Position numbers and translations under genes: made by a program | The notes under the pieces: model-generated | What the model was told of the DNA's origin: nothing | The model's database searches: none | What the model saw: only the letters and a program-made list of their open reading frames with translations | Virus record (IMG/VR): IMGVR_UViG_3300006345_000099 | Coordinates: 1 to 23,568 of that record | Length of the DNA stretch: 23,568 bases | Direction: 5' to 3' (one strand) | Source: a virus | In this document: piece by piece, positions 1-6,065 of the stretch | Layout: each line of letters starts with the position of its first letter | How positions within the stretch are numbered: position 1 is the first letter of the stretch

Positions 1-1
1 A

Positions 2-379
2 ACAATTACTACACCACCAGAACAGAGAGCAGAGATTCCTAGTAAGGATGTTTGTTTTATTGTTTCGTGGAATGATCTAAACAATCTTATTAGAGCAGCA
101 TCTATTTACAGTGTTGCTGATCTAGCAGTTGTAGGTAATGGCAGTGAAATTAATCTTGTTGTGCGTGACAAAAAGAATGATACATCAAACAACTACTCTG
201 TAAGAGTAGGAACTACTGATGCTAAGTTTACATTTAATTTTAAGGTAGAATATTTAAAACTTCTTCCTGCAGATTATGAAGTTACCATCAGCAAACAGAA
301 TGCTGCATTGTTTAGAGATGCAAACAGAGATTTAGAATATCTTATTGCATTAGAACCAGACTCTGTGTATAATGGGTAA
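2..379 (+). CDS. gp45: DNA polymerase sliding clamp gp45, C-terminal part (cut by window edge)
   Basis: The reading frame is open from base 2 to the TAA at 377-379, so the 5' part lies outside the window. The 125 visible residues match the C-terminal half of T4-type gp45, the trimeric ring that tethers DNA polymerase to DNA and, in T4, also activates late transcription. The frame contains VVRDKKNDTSN and ends IALEPDSVYNG, parallel to T4 gp45's final IxxALEADS. Its position just upstream of gp44 is the canonical T4 order (45-44-62-regA-43). Unusually, a second complete clamp gene lies at 22506-23180. Over the shared region the two proteins keep roughly half their residues identical, including an identical VVRDKKNDTSN stretch. 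They are therefore divergent paralogues, not a recent duplication or an assembly artefact. Confidence 0.9.
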   Translation, partial: TITTPPEQRAEIPSKDVCFIVSWNDLNNLIRAASIYSVADLAVVGNGSEINLVVRDKKNDTSNNYSVRVGTTDAKFTFNFKVEYLKLLPADYEVTISKQNAALFRDANRDLEYLIALEPDSVYNG

Positions 380-394
380 GACACCCTTTATGCT

Positions 395-910
395 ATGAAT
401 ATATTTGTTACCGACCCTGACCCTACTATCTCAGCAAGAGTGCTTCCTGACAAACACATTGTCAAGATGCCACTAGAAACATGTCAAATGCTTTCTATTG
501 TTTGCTCTGATGAGTGGGGTCATAGTTATGGTAAAATATATCGTAATGATGGACAACCATACAAAACATCCAAAGGTGCATTTCGTAATCATCCTTGCAC
601 AATATGGGCAAATGATTCTCTAGCAAATGCATGGTGGTTACTTACTCATGGTATCGCATTGTCTCTAGAATATACTCATCGCTATGGCAAAATTCATTCT
701 TGTCATAGACCACTACTAGAAGCAACACATCTCTTACCATCAGAAGACTACACCAAGCATACACCTTTTGTATTTGCAGGTCCTGACCAGTTCAAATACG
801 ATACAACTATTGACATTTTTACTGCATACAAGTATTATATTGCTAGTAAACCATGGGCAGCAGATAATTATCTACGCGACCCATCACGCAAACCACATTG
901 GTTATCTTAA
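395..910 (+). CDS. Conserved cyanophage protein of unknown function between gp45 and gp44
   Basis: A 171-residue soluble protein starting MNIFVTDPDP, with no signal peptide or membrane segment. It has a conserved-looking N-terminal block LPDKHIVKMPLETCQML, a central FRNHPCTIWA and a C-terminal SKPWAADNYLRDPSRKP. The repeated His, Cys, Trp and Asp residues suggest an enzyme, possibly metal dependent, but I recognise no catalytic signature. From memory, related proteins sit at this position, between gp45 and gp44, in other T4-like cyanophages, which would suggest a job linked to replication or repair. A DenV-type pyrimidine-dimer glycosylase was considered, but the motifs do not match. It starts 15 bases after the gp45 stop and ends 3 bases before gp44, so it lies in the same operon. 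Function unassigned. Confidence 0.75.
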   Translation: MNIFVTDPDPTISARVLPDKHIVKMPLETCQMLSIVCSDEWGHSYGKIYRNDGQPYKTSKGAFRNHPCTIWANDSLANAWWLLTHGIALSLEYTHRYGKIHSCHRPLLEATHLLPSEDYTKHTPFVFAGPDQFKYDTTIDIFTAYKYYIASKPWAADNYLRDPSRKPHWLS

Positions 911-913
911 ATT

Positions 914-1855
914 ATGAATGAATTTCTTTGGGTAGAAAAGTATCGCCCTAAGACTATTGAGCATTGTATTCTTCCTCCAGAGTTGAAGAAAACATTCAAA
1001 TCTTTTGTGAAGGCAGGAGAGATTCCTAATCTTCTCTTATGTGGAACTGCGGGAATTGGTAAGACTACAGTTGCAAAAGCATTATGTGAAGAATTGAAAG
1101 TTGACAGTATTGTTATCAATGGATCTGACGAAGGTAGATTTTTAGATACTGTAAGAAATAGTGCAAAGCAATTTGCATCTACAGTATCGTTGACCTCATC
1201 ATCCAAACATAAAGTCATCATTATAGATGAAGCAGATAATACAACCCATGATGTACAATTATTATTACGTGCATCTATAGAAGAATTTCAAAGCAACTGT
1301 AGATTTATATTTACTTGTAATTTTAAAAACAAAATTATAGAACCACTTCATTCTCGTACAACAGTTATTGATTGTAATACTCGTGGAAAACAGAAACAAC
1401 AAATTGCAGGACAATTTTTTGAAAGATGTCGTGGTATACTTACAGCAGAAGATATACAATTTACTGATGCTGTGGTCGCTGAGGTCGTTCAGAAGTTCTT
1501 CCCAGACTTCAGACGCACCCTCAACGAACTGCAAAGGTATGCAGCATCAGGGGTCATCGACACTGGCATTCTGGCACAGATAAGTCAGGTTCGATTAGAA
1601 AAACTTGTAGGAGCATTGAAGAGTAAAGACTTCGGTGCTGCTCGTAAATGGATTGTTGCCAATCTAGATAATGATCCTAATGCTATACTAAGGACAGTGT
1701 ATGATAATCTTTATGAATCTCTTGCACCAACAAGTATACCTCAAGCGGTATTGATTATTGCTAAGTATCAGTACCAATCAGCATTCGTTGCTGATCAAGA
1801 AATAAATCTCTTAGCAGCACTAACCGAAATTATGGTGGAGTGTAACTTCAAATGA
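914..1855 (+). CDS. gp44: Clamp loader ATPase, large subunit gp44
   Basis: A 313-residue AAA+ ATPase. With gp62 it opens the gp45 ring and loads it at primer-template junctions. The N-terminal WVEKYRPKTIEHCILP is the RFC-family signature. Walker A GTAGIGKTT is at residues 44-52, Walker B IIIDEAD ends at 105-108, the sensor-like TCNFKNK is near 134-140, and the C-terminal FFPDFRRTLNELQRYAASGVID closely follows T4 gp44. Length is about that of T4 gp44 (319 aa). The clamp-loader SRC motif reads SRT here (residues 147-149): the arginine finger Arg148 is kept but the cysteine is replaced. The ATG overlaps nothing upstream; the 3' end overlaps the next gene as ATGA. Unlike in T4, gp62 does not follow directly: four genes intervene. 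Confidence 0.97.
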   Translation: MNEFLWVEKYRPKTIEHCILPPELKKTFKSFVKAGEIPNLLLCGTAGIGKTTVAKALCEELKVDSIVINGSDEGRFLDTVRNSAKQFASTVSLTSSSKHKVIIIDEADNTTHDVQLLLRASIEEFQSNCRFIFTCNFKNKIIEPLHSRTTVIDCNTRGKQKQQIAGQFFERCRGILTAEDIQFTDAVVAEVVQKFFPDFRRTLNELQRYAASGVIDTGILAQISQVRLEKLVGALKSKDFGAARKWIVANLDNDPNAILRTVYDNLYESLAPTSIPQAVLIIAKYQYQSAFVADQEINLLAALTEIMVECNFK

Positions 1856-2130
1856 CTAACAAACTTATGAGTAAACGTGACAAGATTAGAGCACAAATGA
1901 AATCTAGATTTTATTATGTGTTCTGGGGTGCAGCAACCGTTGCTGTTGTAAGTGGACAACTATACGTTGGAACCTCTTATCGTGCTATGGCAAGATCCAT
2001 GAACAGGTGGTTTGAAGAAACTATTGATCTTATACAAATGCCACAAAGAAGAAGAACTGCACCACAACCTGATGGTTATTACTTACCTGTTCCATCTCCA
2101 GAAGACTATGGGATGACAATAGTACAATGA
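1852..2130 (+). CDS. Small single-pass membrane protein, function unknown
   Basis: A 92-residue protein with a basic N-terminus (KRDKIRAQMKSR), then one hydrophobic segment at about residues 21-41 (YYVFWGAATVAVVSGQLYVG), then an amphipathic stretch and a polar proline-rich tail. The layout predicts a single transmembrane helix anchored by positive charges on the cytoplasmic side. It starts at an ATGA overlap with the gp44 stop, implying translational coupling. A second ATG at 1867 (MSKRDK) is an alternative start. Small membrane proteins of this style follow gp44 in other cyanophages, as I recall. Why a membrane protein is embedded in the clamp-loader operon is unknown; membrane tethering of replication is only a guess. 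Confidence 0.8.
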   Translation: MTNKLMSKRDKIRAQMKSRFYYVFWGAATVAVVSGQLYVGTSYRAMARSMNRWFEETIDLIQMPQRRRTAPQPDGYYLPVPSPEDYGMTIVQ

Positions 2131-2297
2131 AAAAATCTGAACTAATACATTGGAGATTACAAGCAATGCTAAGAGAGCATACCTTTAGTGATCTAGCATA
2201 CCTAGGCATAAGAGATGATCAGCATTGGTATAGTATAGATGGCAATGAAGTGCCAGTAGATGCAATAGAAGAACTAGAGTCAGTAGAAACAGAATGA
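2127..2297 (+). CDS. Small hypothetical protein (56 aa) upstream of dam
   Basis: A short frame from an ATGA overlap with the previous stop (ATG 2127-2129) to TGA 2295-2297, which itself overlaps the dam start at 2294. It encodes 56 residues beginning MKKSELIHWRLQAML and ending in an acidic tail (EELESVETE). The middle has SDLAYLGIRDDQHWYSIDG. There is no recognised domain; the protein is small, soluble and acidic. The case for a real gene is that it fills the only gap between two coupled genes, overlaps both by exactly 4 bases, and uses codons like its neighbours. Function unknown. Confidence 0.7.
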   Translation: MKKSELIHWRLQAMLREHTFSDLAYLGIRDDQHWYSIDGNEVPVDAIEELESVETE

Positions 2298-3127
2298 AAA
2301 CACCACTACGATATCCTGGCGGTAAGTCAAGAGCAGTTCCTAAGTTATGTCAGTGGTTGCCTGAGAACATTACAGAATATCGTGAACCATTCTTAGGTGG
2401 TGGTAGCATGGCAATCGAGATGACAAAACGTTATCCTGATATACCTATCTGGGTCAATGATCTATACAAACCATTATATAATTTCTGGTTAGTATTGAGA
2501 GACGATGGAGACTACCTGTATGATCAACTCATACAATTAAAACAAAGACATCCTGATCAAGGGTCTGCTAGACAATTATTTTTAGATGCTAAGGAGAAAG
2601 TAAATGAATTGGATATTGGATACAAAGATAAAGCGGTTGCTTTTTATATCATTAACAAGTGTAGTTTCTCTGGTCTTACTGAATCTTCTTCCTTCTCACC
2701 ACAAGCAAGTGATTCCAACTTCTCCATACGTGGTATTGATAATCTCAAATACTATTCTAAGTTAATAAAAAATTGGAAGATTACATGTCTAGATTATAGT
2801 GAGTTACAATCTGATGAGAGTGATGTATTCTTATATGCAGATCCACCTTATCAGGTAAAAGACAATCTCTATGGTCATAAAGGTCAGATGCATAAAGGTT
2901 TTGACCATGCAAGATTTGCAGATATTATGGATGGACATTTGTGTAACGTCATGATATCATATAATAACCACCCCGATATCATTCATAGATTTGAGGAGTG
3001 GTATCAGTATGACTTTGCTCATACTTATACAATGAGGTCTACAGGAACATACATGATAGACCAAACAAAACGTCGTGAACTAATTTGTCTTAATTATGGA
3101 AAGTATAGGAGTCAGAGTGTTGCCTAG
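2294..3127 (+). CDS. dam: Dam-type (D12 class) adenine-N6 DNA methyltransferase
   Basis: A 277-residue protein with the alpha-class adenine methyltransferase layout. RYPGGKS at residues 6-12 and EPFLGGGS at 31-38 form the SAM-binding region (motifs X and I), and the catalytic motif IV DPPY is at 183-186. The C-terminal region YMIDQTKRRELICLNY is typical of D12/Dam enzymes. It should transfer a methyl group from S-adenosylmethionine to adenine N6 in phage DNA, plausibly at GATC-like sites, although specificity cannot be read directly. Phages use such enzymes against host restriction or to mark their own DNA. The gene is inserted between gp44 and gp62, which are adjacent in T4, and is joined to its upstream neighbour by an ATGA overlap. 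Confidence 0.93.
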   Translation: MKTPLRYPGGKSRAVPKLCQWLPENITEYREPFLGGGSMAIEMTKRYPDIPIWVNDLYKPLYNFWLVLRDDGDYLYDQLIQLKQRHPDQGSARQLFLDAKEKVNELDIGYKDKAVAFYIINKCSFSGLTESSSFSPQASDSNFSIRGIDNLKYYSKLIKNWKITCLDYSELQSDESDVFLYADPPYQVKDNLYGHKGQMHKGFDHARFADIMDGHLCNVMISYNNHPDIIHRFEEWYQYDFAHTYTMRSTGTYMIDQTKRRELICLNYGKYRSQSVA

Positions 3128-3305
3128 TGGATACTGCCAACTCTACAATACACGTAGAGGAGGTCTATCTACATTCGCACCAGAATCACAATCAGCAATT
3201 ATCATGGGTGAAGAAGTCCATGTTCAAACTAAGTCTGGAAGAACACAGATATATCGTGTCAATAATTCTAGAACAGGTGTCGTAGGTCCTATCAGAACAT
3301 TCTAA
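3096..3305 (+). CDS. Small hypothetical protein (69 aa)
   Basis: Begins inside the 3' end of dam (32-base overlap) and ends with a TAATG overlap with gp62 (stop 3303-3305, gp62 ATG at 3305). The 69 residues include GYCQLYNTRRGGLSTF and GEEVHVQTKSGRTQIYRVN, a pattern of short beta strands and glycine turns suggesting a small beta-rich domain. No family is recognised. The start is uncertain: GTG 3117 and TTG 3120 lie in frame downstream and would shorten the overlap. The tight junction with gp62 supports it as a real, translationally coupled gene. Function unknown. Confidence 0.7.
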   Translation: MESIGVRVLPSGYCQLYNTRRGGLSTFAPESQSAIIMGEEVHVQTKSGRTQIYRVNNSRTGVVGPIRTF

Positions 3306-3685
3306 TGGAACTAAAAGATTGGTTGAACTCTATCAACTTTAACAAGAACAATCTGATAGAAGAAGATCCAGAAACAATATCATCCTACCCTCCATACATT
3401 GTCAATAGGTGTTTGTCAGGACATCTAGACACTGTACTGTTTGCAAATGAAATGAACAAGTACAGTAACCTTGATAAGGATATGCAGTACTCTTTCTTCC
3501 TATATACTTTGAGGAAGAGAAAAAGATTTTCCCCTTGGTTGAAGAAGGAACAAGTCGATGACTTGGATCTAGTTAAAAAACACTATGGATATAGTAATGA
3601 GAAAGCGAAGGTCGCAGTAAGTCTTCTAACCAAAACCCAACTTGAAACTATTCGTAACCAACATGACATGGGAGGCAAAAAATGA
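3305..3685 (+). CDS. gp62: Clamp loader small subunit gp62
   Basis: A 126-residue protein placed directly before regA, as in T4. With four gp44 subunits, one gp62 forms the clamp loader and contacts the primer-template junction and the clamp. It has no ATPase motif, as expected. The segment NRCLSGHLDTVLFANEMNKYSNLDKDMQYSFFLYTL followed by RKRKRFSPWLKK parallels the MNLI...PRGKRYGKWAKL region of T4 gp62. It is shorter than T4 gp62 (187 aa), in line with my recollection of cyanophage versions. It ends in an ATGA overlap with regA, and its last codons carry the regA ribosome-binding site. Confidence 0.88.
   Translation: MELKDWLNSINFNKNNLIEEDPETISSYPPYIVNRCLSGHLDTVLFANEMNKYSNLDKDMQYSFFLYTLRKRKRFSPWLKKEQVDDLDLVKKHYGYSNEKAKVAVSLLTKTQLETIRNQHDMGGKK
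3670..3675 (+). promoter_or_regulatory. Strong Shine-Dalgarno site of regA
   Basis: GGGAGG lies 6 bases upstream of the ATG at 3682, inside the last codons of gp62. It is one of the best ribosome-binding sites in the window. It supports a start at 3682 rather than the internal ATG at 3724 that aligns with T4 RegA's first methionine. T4 RegA represses its own and neighbouring messages near their start sites, so this segment is a candidate autoregulatory target; that is inferred from T4. Confidence 0.7.
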
Positions 3686-4104
3686 CTGCGATCACTGAGG
3701 AAGTTGCATGGACTACCGACAGTATGATAGAGGTAGCACTACGCGAACCAGATGACTTTCTTAAAGTAAGAGAAACACTGACAAGAATTGGAGTAGCATC
3801 CAGAAAAGAAAAAAAATTATATCAATCATGTCACATACTGCATAAGCAGGGCAAGTACTACATCGTGCATTTCAAAGAGTTGTTTGCTCTGGACGGAAAA
3901 AAAGCAAACCTAAGTCTTAATGATGTGCAACGTAGGAATCGTATAGTACAGTTGCTAGGTGACTGGGGTTTGGTATCAATCAATAGTAAAGAGAGTATTG
4001 CTGACGTAGCACCTCTAAGTCAAATCAAAGTTCTTGCTTATAGAGAGAAAGGTGATTGGACTTTGGAAAGTAAATACAACATAGGAAAAAAGAAGGAGCA
4101 ATAA
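3682..4104 (+). CDS. regA: RegA translational repressor
   Basis: A 140-residue homologue of T4 RegA, the RNA-binding protein that represses translation of early phage mRNAs, including clamp and clamp-loader genes and itself. Matches include MIEVALREPDDFLKVRETLTRIG, LYQSCHILHKQGKYYIVHFKE and LLGDWGL, all close to T4 (MIEITLKKPEDFLKVKETLTRMG, LYQSCHILQKKGLYYIVHFKE, LLEDWGL). T4's Met1 aligns with Met15 here, so the protein has a 14-residue N-terminal extension if the 3682 start is used. That start has a GGGAGG ribosome-binding site and an ATGA overlap with gp62, whereas the internal ATG at 3724 has none. The protein ends in a lysine-rich tail. A terminator hairpin overlaps the stop. Confidence 0.96.
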   Translation: MTAITEEVAWTTDSMIEVALREPDDFLKVRETLTRIGVASRKEKKLYQSCHILHKQGKYYIVHFKELFALDGKKANLSLNDVQRRNRIVQLLGDWGLVSINSKESIADVAPLSQIKVLAYREKGDWTLESKYNIGKKKEQ

Positions 4105-4120
4105 CCGAACCTCCTTTTTT
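4089..4120 (+). terminator. Rho-independent terminator after regA
   Basis: AAGGAG (4093-4098) pairs with CTCCTT (4111-4116) across a 12-base loop. The stem is extended by a G-T pair and three A-T pairs down to 4089/4120, and the 3' arm is the run TTTTTT. The 5' arm lies in the last regA codons. This closes the gp45-regA transcription unit before hsp20. Confidence 0.7.
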
Positions 4121-4143
4121 GTGTCTGCTGTTATAATTAGTAG

Positions 4144-4160
4144 TGTCGCCTTCGGGGACA
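4144..4160 (+). promoter_or_regulatory. C(UUCG)G tetraloop hairpin in the hsp20 leader
   Basis: TGTC-G-CC, loop TTCG, GG-GACA forms a 6-bp stem with one bulged G and a C(UUCG)G tetraloop, an extraordinarily stable RNA hairpin known from T4 intercistronic regions, including that around regA. It lies 33 bases before the hsp20 start, after the regA terminator, and could act as an mRNA stabiliser, processing boundary or terminator. The structure is seen in the sequence; the role is inferred. Confidence 0.65.
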
Positions 4161-4174
4161 AAATTAACACTCGC

Positions 4175-4186
4175 TATAATAGGAGA
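4175..4186 (+). promoter_or_regulatory. TATAAT element followed by Shine-Dalgarno site of hsp20
   Basis: TATAAT (4175-4180) is followed directly by AGGAGA (4181-4186), which lies 6 bases before the hsp20 ATG at 4193. The AGGAGA is a convincing ribosome-binding site and fixes the start. The TATAAT resembles a -10 box, but a start site 6-8 bases downstream would remove most of the ribosome-binding site, so it is more doubtful as a promoter. Another TATAAT at 4132-4137 lies just after the terminator and is better placed. Confidence 0.5.
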
Positions 4187-4192
4187 ACCACT

Positions 4193-4618
4193 ATGGAAAT
4201 TCAAAGGTACACTGCTGCAGACTTACCAACACTGTTTGATAAGATAACAAAGAACAGCATAGGAATGGATAGTTATTTCGATTCATTCTGGAACACAACC
4301 CAGACTAACTACCCACCTTATAACCTAATCCAACTAAGTAATGAAGAATCACGACTTGAAATTGCACTTGCTGGCTTCAAGCAAGATGACGTCAAAGTCT
4401 ATACGGAGTATGGAAAGATATATGTCGAAGCAAGCAAAGAAAAATCAGAAGAAGATGGAACGTATGTCCATCAAGGATTGGCACAACGTGCCTTCCAACG
4501 AGCATGGACGCTCTCCGATGATACGGAGGTTAGATCCGTCGAGTTTAATGATGGACTCCTCAGTATCGTATTAGGAAAAGTAGTTCCTGAGCACCACAAG
4601 AGAGTCGATTACATCTAA
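4193..4618 (+). CDS. hsp20: Small heat-shock protein (Hsp20 / alpha-crystallin)
   Basis: A 141-residue protein with an alpha-crystallin domain at about residues 45-130. YPPYNLIQ leads into the first strands, LEIALAGFKQDDVKVY forms the core, GLAQRAFQRAWTL is the conserved AFxRxxxL strand, and GLLSIVLGKVVPEHHK closes the domain. It is an ATP-independent chaperone that holds unfolding proteins, probably host or phage structural proteins, during infection. Hsp20 is a characteristic T4-like cyanophage gene. The frame is open back to 4121, but the start at 4193 is chosen because of its AGGAGA ribosome-binding site and because upstream residues have no family match. It has its own leader after the regA terminator, so it is likely a separate transcription unit or processing unit. 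Confidence 0.95.
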   Translation: MEIQRYTAADLPTLFDKITKNSIGMDSYFDSFWNTTQTNYPPYNLIQLSNEESRLEIALAGFKQDDVKVYTEYGKIYVEASKEKSEEDGTYVHQGLAQRAFQRAWTLSDDTEVRSVEFNDGLLSIVLGKVVPEHHKRVDYI

Positions 4619-4637
4619 CCAGTTTAAAAACTGTCAC

Positions 4638-4669
4638 AATACCTCTGGCATATACATGTCAGGGGTATT
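4638..4669 (+). terminator. Long hairpin between hsp20 and the nuclease-like gene
   Basis: Bases 4638-4650 pair with 4657-4669 over all 13 positions, two of them G-U, with a 6-base loop TATACA. No U-run follows (the next bases are ATAATG), so it is either an imperfect terminator for hsp20 or an operator/RNA-stability element. A weak hairpin, CAGTT/AACTG, sits just before it at 4620-4633. Confidence 0.5.
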
Positions 4670-4673
4670 ATAA

Positions 4674-4696
4674 TGTGTATATACACAAAACAAATC
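4674..4696 (+). promoter_or_regulatory. Palindrome plus TATACACAAAACAAATC leader of the nuclease-like gene
   Basis: TGTGTATATACACA (4674-4687) is a perfect 14-base palindrome. It runs into TATACACAAAACAAATC (4680-4696), which ends directly at the ATG at 4697. The same 17-base string occurs before cobS (20018-20034), and a variant occurs before cobT (17766-17784). None of the three starts has a Shine-Dalgarno site. Probably a shared promoter or translation leader; its activity is inferred. Confidence 0.55.
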
Positions 4697-5293
4697 ATGT
4701 TTCCTAAAGAACTAAACTCAGCAGTAGATTTTTTAAATACACTTACAATTCAAATTGCTGAAGGACATGAAGATGGTAGAGTCAATAGTATTGCTGACGA
4801 AGATACCATTATAGATCTTCTTGCAGAAAGATATGGTAATGCTATTGAGAAACCAGTTGCAAGAGAGTGGTGGGATGTAAAGATATATGGTTATCCAGTG
4901 AATATCAAATCATCAGCATTTAAAAATGCAGCAGATAATTTTTCATCAAAAGCAGCAATACTATATGCACTTACAGATCTACCAGAAAATAAAGTAAAGG
5001 TACAGAGATGGCAAACTTTTGAAAATTTATTAAAGACACATAATAAAGATAACAATCGTGACTACTACATCATTGCACTAAACAAAACAACAGGAGAGTG
5101 TCACCTACAATCTCTCAAGTCACTTGAGAAACTAACATCAAATGGTAACAACTTACCATTCCAGATTAAATGGAAAGATAATGTGACACCAGTAACACGT
5201 ACCCATAGACAAGCGTACGAATTTATAGTAGAATGTTACAAGGACTCAGTACGTAAAAAGATATCATCACATGATGGATTTGAAAACTTATGA
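4697..5293 (+). CDS. Putative restriction endonuclease-like protein paired with a methyltransferase
   Basis: A 198-residue protein. The N-terminal GRVNSIADEDTIIDLLAERYG (28-47) and WWDVKIYGYPVNIKSS (58-73) resemble type II restriction enzyme cores. Asp60 followed nine residues later by Asn69-x-Lys71 looks like a PD-(D/E)xK active site with the acidic residue replaced by Asn, and it is followed by AADNFSSKAAILYALT. The gene overlaps the next one, a DNA methyltransferase, by 23 bases, the expected arrangement for a restriction-modification pair. A longer frame starts at ATG 4673, but that start lies in the palindrome. ATG 4697 follows the shared SD-less leader and is preferred. It could instead be a nuclease that attacks host DNA. 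Fold assignment is by motif only, with moderate confidence. Confidence 0.6.
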   Translation: MFPKELNSAVDFLNTLTIQIAEGHEDGRVNSIADEDTIIDLLAERYGNAIEKPVAREWWDVKIYGYPVNIKSSAFKNAADNFSSKAAILYALTDLPENKVKVQRWQTFENLLKTHNKDNNRDYYIIALNKTTGECHLQSLKSLEKLTSNGNNLPFQIKWKDNVTPVTRTHRQAYEFIVECYKDSVRKKISSHDGFENL

Positions 5294-6065
5294 TCTAAGA
5301 CTAGGTGATTGCCTAGAACTGATGAAAGAGATACCAGATGAGTCTGTTGACTTCATCTGTTGTGATCCTCCATATGGTACAACATCTATTAAGTGGGATG
5401 AGATCCTAGACTTTAATTTGATGTGGGAACAGTATGGTCGTATCATAAAACCAAAAGGTATGATGGCATTGTTCGGTTCTCAACCATTCTCCTCACAACT
5501 TATATGTTCTAAATTAAAATGGTTCAAGTATGAACTAATCTGGAACAAAAACAAATGTGGTTCGCCAGGTCTAGCAAAGTATAGACCTATGAAAACTCAT
5601 GAGAATATATTGTTGTTTGCCAAAAAACCTGGTGGAACATATAATCCTATCATGGAGAAAGGAGAACCATTTAAAAGACAGAGTAAGAATCCAGAGGGGT
5701 ATGTAAGTAAAAGGAATGATCATGGATATGGTCTTAAACCTGTAAAAGGTTTTGAAAACAAAGGCACACGATATCCTAAGTCAATCCTTAACATATCAAG
5801 AGACTTCTCTGCACAACAACAAGTACATCCTACACAAAAACCAGTTCCTGTATTGGAATGGTTGATAACAACATTTTCTAATGAGGGTGATACCGTATTA
5901 GACAACTGCATGGGATCTGGTTCTACAGGTGTCGCAGCAGTTAAACTTAACAGAAAGTTTATAGGTATTGACACTGACGAAAAATATGTTACAATAAGTA
6001 GAGAACGTATTGAATCTATCCCAACTGACGTAACAAAATGGCAAAAGGAAAGAAAGAACCAATAA
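5271..6065 (+). CDS. Beta-class DNA methyltransferase (N6-adenine or N4-cytosine)
   Basis: A 264-residue methyltransferase. The catalytic motif IV DPPYGTT is at residues 32-38, near the N-terminus, and the SAM-binding motif I DNCMGSGSTG is at about 211-220, near the C-terminus, followed by RKFIGIDTDEKYVTISRERI. This IV-before-I order defines the beta class. DPPY fits an adenine-N6 methyltransferase, although N4-cytosine cannot be excluded. It begins within the 3' end of the nuclease-like gene (ATG 5271; ATG 5274 is an alternative), so the two are translationally linked. It may protect phage DNA from that nuclease, from host restriction, or both. It is a different class from the Dam-type enzyme at 2294-3127, so the phage encodes two unrelated DNA methyltransferases. 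Confidence 0.93.
   Translation: MMDLKTYDLRLGDCLELMKEIPDESVDFICCDPPYGTTSIKWDEILDFNLMWEQYGRIIKPKGMMALFGSQPFSSQLICSKLKWFKYELIWNKNKCGSPGLAKYRPMKTHENILLFAKKPGGTYNPIMEKGEPFKRQSKNPEGYVSKRNDHGYGLKPVKGFENKGTRYPKSILNISRDFSAQQQVHPTQKPVPVLEWLITTFSNEGDTVLDNCMGSGSTGVAAVKLNRKFIGIDTDEKYVTISRERIESIPTDVTKWQKERKNQ

Noticed and set aside
395-910. DenV-like pyrimidine-dimer glycosylase
   Set aside because: No recognisable match to T4 DenV motifs or the usual N-terminal catalytic residue context.
907-1221. Minus-strand ORFs opposite gp44 and elsewhere (for example 907-1221, 5720-6091, 9132-9458, 10105-10533, 20549-20923)
   Set aside because: Each lies opposite a gene with clear motifs, has no ribosome-binding site or recognisable protein, and is expected by chance in AT-rich DNA.
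4132-4180. T4-type late promoter (TATAAATA)
   Set aside because: Only TATAAT hexamers are present, not the late consensus. In AT-rich DNA these are weak evidence.
4121-4192. Upstream extension of hsp20 to 4121
   Set aside because: The residues do not match Hsp20 and the stretch contains the C(UUCG)G hairpin; the AGGAGA site supports 4193.
4673-4696. Alternative start at ATG 4673 for the nuclease-like gene
   Set aside because: It lies inside the hairpin/palindrome region. The shared leader ends exactly at ATG 4697. An AGGGG upstream of 4673 is possible but buried in the hairpin stem.
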